From an uncultured Robiginitomaculum sp. (GTDB lineage Bacteria > Pseudomonadota > Alphaproteobacteria > Caulobacterales > Maricaulaceae): a stretch of DNA of 5,662 nt. The notes beneath the pieces were generated by a model. It did not search any database. It was given only the letters and a program-made list of their open reading frames with translations, and was not told the DNA's origin. Both the position numbers and the translations under genes were made by a program. Shown piece after piece: positions 1-4,667 of this stretch (position 1 is the first letter of the stretch; the number at the start of each line of letters is the position of its first letter). The stretch covers positions 1-5,662 of the forward strand of contig CALKXN010000043.1 in NCBI GenBank assembly GCA_938003555.1. The letters are read 5' to 3'.

Positions 1-1881
1 GTCCTGATGCACTTTTTCTGCCGCGTCGCCCGACCAGGCATTTTGCACAGCAAGAATCAATTCGCTGCGGTGCTCTGCCGAAGCTTTCTTCAGGCGCTTA
101 TCCGTCATAACGCTGCGGGCCACTTTAGGGATTTTAGAGTTCCGCATTTTACCCTCTAAGGCTTTGCGGCCAAAAATAACGCCGCCCAAGCCTGCGCCCG
201 CCGCCACGATAAAGGTAAAGGGGTTGGCCAGTAGCGGCACAAGGAGCTGCGCTTTGGCCAGCACAATGCCGATTAAAATAGCGGAGATCGTCGTTCCGGC
301 AATCGCCGTATCTTGTTCTAAATTCGCCAGCTGCGGCGACCCAACGCTTAGTCCTTCGAGGTGACGAGAAATATGCGCGCTATCGTCAAGTGACAGCACC
401 ATGGCGGGCAGGCCGTGATCCCGGCATAGCGGGTCGGTCACGGTCTCAATGCTGCGTTGCAGCCGCGCGAACCATTCATCAATCACAGGGCGAAGCGTAT
501 CGCGCGCGGCGTCACTAACCAGCCACGCACTGACACGCTCTTGCAAAATATCTTCAACCTCGGTCAGGCGGTCGATCTCTGCGCGGCGCCACTCTTGGAA
601 CACGGGGATAACGCAATTTTCAATGAGAGCGTCAACAAGCGCAGGAGCGAGAAGGTCCCCTAGCGCAAAGCTGGCCGTGCGGGCAATCTCGCGCACCTCA
701 CCGTCTTCATCAGTCAAATCTTTGACGGAGGTTTTAAACGCGTCATGTAAATATTCAAACCGCCCCAGCCAAGCGAGGCCGCGCGCAATAGCAAATTCCG
801 GCTCCGCCCCGCGCACAACTGTGCTTTGCGGAAATGCTTTCTTGGCGGCGGGCGCAACCAGCGGAAGGCGCGACGCCCCGCCCGTCAGCAAGACCGTACT
901 GGGCGCGCGTTCCCCCAGCATATCCAACGTCTCTTTGAGCGCGTAATCAAAGGCTTCAGGCCAGCTAAACCCATTCAGCGCCTCTAGCGGCTCGGAGAGG
1001 ATAGCTTTGGCATCCTCATTGTCGATACGAATTTCAAACAATACACCGCCCGCAATCGGGAGACGGTGAATGGTTTCCACAGGTACATCAGAGCCGTTAA
1101 AATATTGCTCTTTGGCGAGGCGGCACCAATATTCCATAATGGGTTGATATTGCGGATATTTGGCAATCAATTTTTCAATCTGTTTGCGCGATTTTTGACG
1201 CGCCAAATTGCGATCATAAATCAAACGGTCCAGCAATCCCGACCCCAGAAAATTATGCCCGACATCTTCGGCGTTCATGTCGCGGCAATAGGTAAAATCG
1301 GTCGTCGAGCTACCAATATCAACAATCAACACGCTATCGCGCGCCGCCTCTAGCGACAGATAACCTTGCTCTAATGCCGTCATTAATGCCGCGCGGCTCT
1401 CTGGCACAACGCGGCAGGTTTTCAGGCCCGCGTCGCGAAATACATTGGCATAAATTTCGCGGTCTTGCGCGGACCATCCCGACGGGCAGCCGACAATAAA
1501 GCGGCTTTTAGACGGGCCTTGGATTTGCGCGTCATCGGTTAAGCCTTTGAACAAAGCCTTAGTGAATAATTGCGTAGGGACTTTAACGTCATCACGGCTT
1601 AGATCGCGGCTTTTAAATTTAACCCATACCTCTTTTGTCTTGCCGATTTGCGGCTTTAGCGCCGCCAGATTCACGGCCTCTGCGCCAATGCGCACGTCGC
1701 GGCCCGTTTTGGCCACCGCAGAGACAAAGGTACGCTCGCCGTGATATTCTAAGATTTCCGGCTCGCGGTGCGATCCGCTATGGGCGCGGCCAATGGCGGT
1801 TTCGCCGTGGCCTAAGTCATAGCCCAAAAATTCGATTTGCCCGGGCGCTTTCGCCTTGGGCGTCTTTGATATGTTGCTCAT
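1..1881 (-). CDS. Divergent Hsp70-family ATPase with C-terminal membrane hairpin (partial, C-terminus beyond left edge)
   Basis: I read an open minus-strand frame of 627 codons from the ATG at 1881, with no stop before the left edge. The N-terminal ~375 residues form an Hsp70/actin-fold nucleotide-binding domain. Phosphate-1 is GYDLGHGET (20-28), a connect-1-like PESRAAL lies at 160-166 with E161 as the likely counterpart of the Hsp70 catalytic Glu, phosphate-2 is VDIGSSTTDFT (187-197), and the adenosine motif is LLTGGASRLPLV (331-342), followed by EPEFAIARGLA (360-370). Phosphate-1 departs from the usual DLGTTNS. After ~375 there is no recognisable beta-sheet substrate-binding domain. Instead there is a helical, charged stretch (380-480), two hydrophobic segments (about 531-550 and 553-571) and a basic tail. 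Inferred role: a membrane-associated ATPase with a chaperone-like cycle; substrate unknown. It lacks a clear ribosome binding site and overlaps the upstream gene by 4 bases, so it is probably translated by coupling. The Hsp70-superfamily call is firm; the function is not. Confidence 0.85.
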   Translation of the reverse strand, partial: MSNISKTPKAKAPGQIEFLGYDLGHGETAIGRAHSGSHREPEILEYHGERTFVSAVAKTGRDVRIGAEAVNLAALKPQIGKTKEVWVKFKSRDLSRDDVKVPTQLFTKALFKGLTDDAQIQGPSKSRFIVGCPSGWSAQDREIYANVFRDAGLKTCRVVPESRAALMTALEQGYLSLEAARDSVLIVDIGSSTTDFTYCRDMNAEDVGHNFLGSGLLDRLIYDRNLARQKSRKQIEKLIAKYPQYQPIMEYWCRLAKEQYFNGSDVPVETIHRLPIAGGVLFEIRIDNEDAKAILSEPLEALNGFSWPEAFDYALKETLDMLGERAPSTVLLTGGASRLPLVAPAAKKAFPQSTVVRGAEPEFAIARGLAWLGRFEYLHDAFKTSVKDLTDEDGEVREIARTASFALGDLLAPALVDALIENCVIPVFQEWRRAEIDRLTEVEDILQERVSAWLVSDAARDTLRPVIDEWFARLQRSIETVTDPLCRDHGLPAMVLSLDDSAHISRHLEGLSVGSPQLANLEQDTAIAGTTISAILIGIVLAKAQLLVPLLANPFTFIVAAGAGLGGVIFGRKALEGKMRNSKIPKVARSVMTDKRLKKASAEHRSELILAVQNAWSGDAAEKVHQD

Positions 1882-2774
1882 ATTTCTGATGTCCAAACGC
1901 TACCGCGTTTTAAAATGCGCTCCCCTGCCATTAAGGCCGGTGCGGCAGGCATATCCGCCCCCTGACTATCCAGCGCAGGCAGCACATCAAATAGGCGTTT
2001 ATGTTTAGCGCTATAGTCAATCGCTGTAATGCCTTCGGAGGACAAAATGGAGCCAAGTTCTGTTTCAACAAGGCGCAGAGCAAAATCGCCATCGCCTGCG
2101 GCTTTGGCCTCCAAAAGATTTTGCATAAACCCGACAAGGCGCGAATTATCATACCAATTCACATCCGGCATAGGCTCTGCGAGGCGTAGCAAAATATGAT
2201 CGGCGGTGCGCAGCGCATCCGCGAGGCTATCCACGAAACCGCGGCTATCGACGCTCACCCGCGCTTCAGCCAGATGACGGCGACCGTCAGGACATTCTAG
2301 CGCAAGGGGTTTAGCGCGCCAAAACATCAGCCGCTGCGGCAGCGTTTTAAGATGAGCGGGATCAAAGGCGCGCAGACCCGCTAAAATAGCCGAGGCCCAG
2401 ATCAAGCTGGATATGCCTTGAAGCAATCCAAACCCGACAAAGAACGCCGCCGCGCCGTAAAATAATGTGCCGCCCGCAAGTTTCACAGGCTGATTGGGCG
2501 GCGCTTCGCGCCAGATCACATCGGCCGTTGCGCCTGTATCAAGCACGCCGGCCCCCGTCTTAACCATCTCCAAGAGCCACAGCCCAGCTTTTTGTACGGC
2601 AGGGTCACTGGAGCTCTCGCTGAAATGCGCGCCGGTACGGTCCAGCGCGCGGCGCGCGAGCTGCACTGTCTGCGCGGCGCTCGGCTCGCTTTCAGACAGA
2701 GCCGCACGCAGCGCTTCACGCTCGGCCTCAAAGGCGCGCGCAAGGGATGGCAGGGTCGCAGGTAAATTGCTCAT
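1878..2774 (-). CDS. Membrane protein with GrpE-like C-terminal region, partner of the adjacent Hsp70
   Basis: This 298-residue protein starts with MSNLPATLPS. Residues 7-50 are Ala/Arg/Glu-rich and predicted helical. Residues 100-138 are hydrophobic and would form a membrane hairpin broken by GFGLLQG. A soluble C-terminal half follows. Its last ~120 residues follow the GrpE pattern: a helix (180-200), a second helix ending in LSSEGITAID (244-253, compare GrpE's L..GV..I), then RLFDVLPAL (260-268, compare FDP..H.A) and finally AGERILKRGSVWTS (283-296, compare GY.L..R..R.A.V.V). This similarity was made by eye and is weak. If right, the protein is a membrane-tethered nucleotide exchange factor for the Hsp70 encoded next, which the ATGA overlap (1878-1881) supports. 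I chose the ATG at 2774 over in-frame starts further out (ATG 2852, TTG 2912) because the extension is Arg/Cys/Trp-rich and unlike a conserved domain. No Shine-Dalgarno precedes 2774. The CDS itself is reliable; the GrpE assignment is tentative. Confidence 0.75.
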   Translation of the reverse strand: MSNLPATLPSLARAFEAEREALRAALSESEPSAAQTVQLARRALDRTGAHFSESSSDPAVQKAGLWLLEMVKTGAGVLDTGATADVIWREAPPNQPVKLAGGTLFYGAAAFFVGFGLLQGISSLIWASAILAGLRAFDPAHLKTLPQRLMFWRAKPLALECPDGRRHLAEARVSVDSRGFVDSLADALRTADHILLRLAEPMPDVNWYDNSRLVGFMQNLLEAKAAGDGDFALRLVETELGSILSSEGITAIDYSAKHKRLFDVLPALDSQGADMPAAPALMAGERILKRGSVWTSEI

Positions 2775-2780
2775 AGTTTG

Positions 2781-2809
2781 GATGTTGGGGGGAGACAGCC
2801 AATAGTCAA
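2781..2809 (-). promoter_or_regulatory. Candidate promoter for the GrpE-like/Hsp70-like operon
   Basis: On the minus strand TTGACTA (2809-2803) is followed after 14 bases by CCAACATC (2788-2781). This resembles the alphaproteobacterial housekeeping pattern TTGACGS-N10-14-GCTANAWC, with a good -35 and two mismatches in the -10. The -10 ends six bases before the ATG at 2774, so transcription would begin at or next to the start codon, consistent with the absence of a ribosome binding site. The match is weak and was found by eye. Confidence 0.3.
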
Positions 2810-2916
2810 GCCATTTGGCGCAGCAGCGGACGTAGCCGCGCAAACCCTTCATGTGACGTTGTAAAAGCGCGGCGCGGCTGCGTCGTTTAATTATTACGCT
2901 GTGATACCCCAAACTA

Positions 2917-2955
2917 TCCCCGTCATCCTCTGGTCAAGCCAGAGGATGACGGGGA
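2917..2955. repeat. Perfect 17-bp inverted repeat, REP-like intergenic palindrome
   Basis: Positions 2917-2933 pair without mismatch with 2939-2955 around a 5-base loop (TCAAG). The arms read TCCCCGTCATCCTCTGG and its complement. From recall, palindromes with a GTCATCC...GGATGAC core and a CTTGA or TCAAG centre are a common dispersed element in alphaproteobacterial genomes. It lies between two divergent genes and upstream of both candidate promoters. It has no T-tract, so it is not a typical intrinsic terminator. Only one copy is visible here, so its dispersed nature cannot be shown from this window. Confidence 0.85.
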
Positions 2956-2969
2956 GTAAGAGTGTGGGC

Positions 2970-2998
2970 GTGACCCTGCCTCCCTTCCATGCTAACCC
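2970..2998 (+). promoter_or_regulatory. Candidate promoter for ubiA
   Basis: GTGACCC (2970-2976) and GCTAACCC (2991-2998) are separated by 14 bases, resembling the alphaproteobacterial TTGACGS-N10-14-GCTANAWC pattern with mismatches in both boxes. The -10 ends six bases before the ubiA ATG at 3005, the same spacing as for the divergent operon, and no Shine-Dalgarno lies between. A leaderless ubiA transcript would follow. Low confidence because the boxes are degenerate. Confidence 0.3.
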
Positions 2999-3004
2999 GC
3001 CAAT

Positions 3005-3994
3005 ATGACAGCCACCCCTACACAAGACGCCAGCGCACGGCATTGGATTTACCGCCTCCCGAAGCGCTGGCAGCCCTACGGCCAACTCTCTCGGCTGGAT
3101 CGGCCCGTGGGGTATTGGCTGCTGGCCTTGCCCGGATGGATGGGACTGGCCTTTGCGGGATTAACGCTGGGATATGGCGTATCTGATGTGATGTGGGCCA
3201 TGCTTATCCTGATCGGCGCTGTCGCCATGCGCGGGGCGGGTTGCACCTATAATGATATAGTCGATCAAGATTTAGACGCGAAAGTCGCGCGCACCGCGCT
3301 GCGCCCCCTACCCGCAGGCAGCGTCACAAATCGGCAGGCGTGGACATGGTTGTCTATTCAAGTCGGCATCGGCTTTTGTGTTTGGCTGTGCCTGCCGCTT
3401 TTGGCCAAGCTCGTCGCGCTCGGCTCCATTCCGTTCGTCGCCGCCTATCCCTTTATGAAGCGCATAACATGGTGGCCGCAGCTTTGGCTGGGCCTGACTT
3501 TTAACTGGGCATTTTTGGTGGCCGTCGCGATTAAGACAGGCGAGGTGAATATTCCGGCGCTGATCTTCTACGCCGGACTAATATTTTGGACTGTAGGCTA
3601 CGATACGATTTACGCGATGCAGGATATTGAGGATGACGCGCTGATAGGCGTGAAAAGCACGGCGCGGCGATTTGGAGACAAAATCATTACTGGGGTAACT
3701 ATATCTTACCTTTGCGCCGCAGCGCTGACAATCAGCGCAATTACTTTGATTATTTTGCAAACTAATTTTGCCGCATTGTTGTTTTTTTGGCCATTCCTCG
3801 CATGCGTCCTCATTGGCTTCCCCATGCATTTGCGATGGCAAGTCAAAACTCTATCTAAGTCTGAAGGCAAAAGAGCTTTAGACCTGTTTAAGTCAAATTT
3901 CTGGGCTGCAGGATGCCTTATCATCGGGCTAATAATTATCGGTTGTACGTTTCATGGGAATATATTCGAGAACTTCGGCAGCCCCCCCTCCTAA
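3005..3994 (+). CDS. ubiA: 4-hydroxybenzoate polyprenyltransferase (UbiA)
   Basis: This 329-residue integral membrane protein belongs to the UbiA prenyltransferase family. It attaches a polyprenyl chain to carbon 3 of 4-hydroxybenzoate in the inner membrane, the first membrane-bound step of ubiquinone synthesis. Both Asp-rich motifs are intact. The first is NDIVDQDLD (83-91) followed by RTALRPLPAG (96-105). The second is YDTIYAMQDIEDD (199-211) followed by GVKST (215-219). These bind the magnesium-diphosphate of the prenyl donor, and the second has the form typical of UbiA/COQ2 rather than of heme O or menaquinone synthases. The N-terminal RLDRPVGYWLLALP (30-43) is also typical. About nine hydrophobic helices are visible. 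Length is slightly above E. coli UbiA (about 290) because of an N-terminal extension of some 25 residues. The ATG at 3005 has no Shine-Dalgarno, but IYRLPKRWQPY before the core looks native. Base composition turns AT-rich in the last ~280 bases although the reading frame stays sensible. Confidence 0.95.
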   Translation: MTATPTQDASARHWIYRLPKRWQPYGQLSRLDRPVGYWLLALPGWMGLAFAGLTLGYGVSDVMWAMLILIGAVAMRGAGCTYNDIVDQDLDAKVARTALRPLPAGSVTNRQAWTWLSIQVGIGFCVWLCLPLLAKLVALGSIPFVAAYPFMKRITWWPQLWLGLTFNWAFLVAVAIKTGEVNIPALIFYAGLIFWTVGYDTIYAMQDIEDDALIGVKSTARRFGDKIITGVTISYLCAAALTISAITLIILQTNFAALLFFWPFLACVLIGFPMHLRWQVKTLSKSEGKRALDLFKSNFWAAGCLIIGLIIIGCTFHGNIFENFGSPPS

Positions 3995-4042
3995 TCCCTT
4001 CACGCCTTAGTGATGCATCGTTACAAGCGCCTTGCACGTATA

Positions 4043-4073
4043 TCTCCTATAGAGACGCCATAGACCTAGGAGA
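4043..4073 (+). promoter_or_regulatory. Hairpin pairing with the msrB ribosome binding site
   Basis: The msrB ribosome binding site AGGAGAG (4068-4074) lies five bases before the ATG at 4080. TCTCCTA (4043-4049) is perfectly complementary to TAGGAGA (4067-4073), giving a 7-bp stem with a 17-base loop that would hide the site. An alternative 4-bp hairpin, TCTC (4043-4046) with GAGA (4052-4055), uses the same upstream bases and would release it. Whether the transcript includes this segment is unknown, because the msrB promoter was not located. Confidence 0.45.
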
Positions 4074-4079
4074 GACCTG

Positions 4080-4589
4080 ATGTTCACACGGCGAAATTTT
4101 GGATTAACGAGCGCGAGCCTTGTCGCTTTGGCGGCGTGCAGTAGCGCAAATGCCGGCGATAAGAGAGCCAGCAATAAAATGGAGACCGCAATGAGCGATG
4201 ATCAATGGGCAAATCTATCCGCGCGCGAATGGCAAGAGCGCCTGACCGAGCAAGAATTTTACGTTCTGCGCAAAGAAGGTACAGAGCGCCCCTTCACCAG
4301 TCCGCTCAATGACGAAAAGCGCGATGGTACATTTATCTGCGCGGGTTGCGATTTGCCGCTCTTTAAAGCGGATACCAAATTTGACTCCGGCACAGGATGG
4401 CCAAGTTTCTTTGACTTTATCAAAGGTAATATCGAAACCAAACGCGACTTTAAATTGGTATTGCCACGCACCGAATATCACTGCGCGCGCTGCGGCGGTC
4501 ATCAAGGCCATGTCTTTAAAGACGGCCCCGCGCCGACAGGATTGCGATATTGTAATAATGGCATCGCATTGAACTTTGTTCCTGCATAA
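4080..4589 (+). CDS. msrB: Peptide-methionine (R)-S-oxide reductase with Tat-type lipoprotein signal (MsrB)
   Basis: This 169-residue protein reduces methionine-R-sulfoxide in proteins and so repairs oxidative damage. The MsrB domain spans about 41-168. The zinc-binding pairs are CAGC (87-90) and CARC (135-138). The core motifs are GTGWPSF (104-110), GGHQGHVFKDGP (139-150) and RYCNNGIALNF (156-166), with C158 as the catalytic cysteine. The usual resolving cysteine of SGCGWPSF is T105 here, and no other free cysteine exists, so this is a one-Cys enzyme, probably reduced directly by thioredoxin or a similar donor. The N-terminus MFTRRNFGL has a twin-arginine motif, and LAAC (17-20) is a lipobox with Ser at +2, predicting an exported, outer-membrane-directed lipoprotein. 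The start has a strong ribosome binding site. An internal ATG at 4191 (M38) has its own ribosome binding site and would give a cytoplasmic form of usual length. The gene lies 85 bases after ubiA with no terminator seen between them. Confidence 0.95.
   Translation: MFTRRNFGLTSASLVALAACSSANAGDKRASNKMETAMSDDQWANLSAREWQERLTEQEFYVLRKEGTERPFTSPLNDEKRDGTFICAGCDLPLFKADTKFDSGTGWPSFFDFIKGNIETKRDFKLVLPRTEYHCARCGGHQGHVFKDGPAPTGLRYCNNGIALNFVPA
4181..4193 (+). promoter_or_regulatory. Internal ribosome binding site and start within msrB
   Basis: GGAGA (4181-4185) lies five bases upstream of an in-frame ATG at 4191. Starting there gives MSDDQWANLSAREW, which is how signal-less cytoplasmic MsrB proteins typically begin. 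The resulting 132-residue product keeps all zinc and catalytic residues. This may be a second start giving a cytosolic isoform, or a relic of a cytosolic ancestor to which a signal sequence was added. Confidence 0.4.
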
Positions 4590-4605
4590 CCATATCAATT
4601 ATATC

Positions 4606-4630
4606 TAGCCGTCCCCCCCCCGAGCGGCTA
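4606..4630 (+). promoter_or_regulatory. Hairpin with nine-C loop in the dihydroorotase leader
   Basis: TAGCCG (4606-4611) pairs with CGGCTA (4625-4630) around a 13-base loop containing a run of nine C (4613-4621). It sits 17 bases after the msrB stop and 2 bases before the next hairpin. The six-bp stem is modest, and no T-tract follows directly. It may act with the next hairpin as a leader structure, but no function can be shown. Confidence 0.4.
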
Positions 4631-4632
4631 TC

Positions 4633-4667
4633 AGGGCGCATGGAGATTTCTATGCGCCCTATTTTTT
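4633..4667 (+). terminator. Terminator-like hairpin containing the dihydroorotase start codon
   Basis: AGGGCGCAT (4633-4641) pairs perfectly with ATGCGCCCT (4652-4660) around a 10-base loop, followed by A and six T (4662-4667). This is the form of a Rho-independent terminator and would end the msrB transcript. However, the right arm is also codons 1-3 of the dihydroorotase, its T-tract encodes Ile-Phe-Tyr, and the loop holds that gene's ribosome binding site (GGAG, 4642-4645). It could therefore work as an attenuator or a translation-blocking hairpin as well as a terminator. Confidence 0.6.

Noticed and set aside
449..946. 165-codon plus-strand open frame opposite the Hsp70-like gene.
   Set aside because: Its product is a low-complexity Ser/Arg/Ala chain with no motif, and the opposite strand has clear Hsp70 motifs through the same region.
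2494..2805. 103-codon plus-strand open frame opposite the GrpE-like gene.
   Set aside because: Ser/Ala/Arg-rich product typical of the antisense of a GC-rich gene, with no recognisable domain or ribosome binding site.
2775..2912. N-terminal extension of the GrpE-like protein to a TTG at 2912 or an ATG at 2852.
   Set aside because: The extension is rich in Arg, Cys and Trp, has no ribosome binding site at either start, would place coding sequence through the candidate promoter, and is followed by a more natural MSNLPATLPS start.
2917..2955. The palindrome as an intrinsic terminator.
   Set aside because: There is no T-tract on either strand, and it sits between divergent genes where no transcript needs to end.
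2894..3085. Minus-strand open frame running through the palindrome and the ubiA start.
   Set aside because: It is only an accident of the inverted repeat and antisense ubiA sequence; no domain is visible.
2989..3186. Plus-strand open frame starting 16 bases before ubiA in another frame.
   Set aside because: It overlaps the strongly supported UbiA frame and its product has no family features.
3995..4079. A terminator or clear sigma-70 promoter between ubiA and msrB.
   Set aside because: No stem followed by a T-tract is present, and TTGCAC (4032-4037) and TATAGA (4048-4053) are only 10 bases apart, too close for a promoter.
4215..4598. 127-codon minus-strand open frame opposite msrB.
   Set aside because: Antisense of an unambiguous MsrB domain; the apparent Cys residues do not form a known motif.
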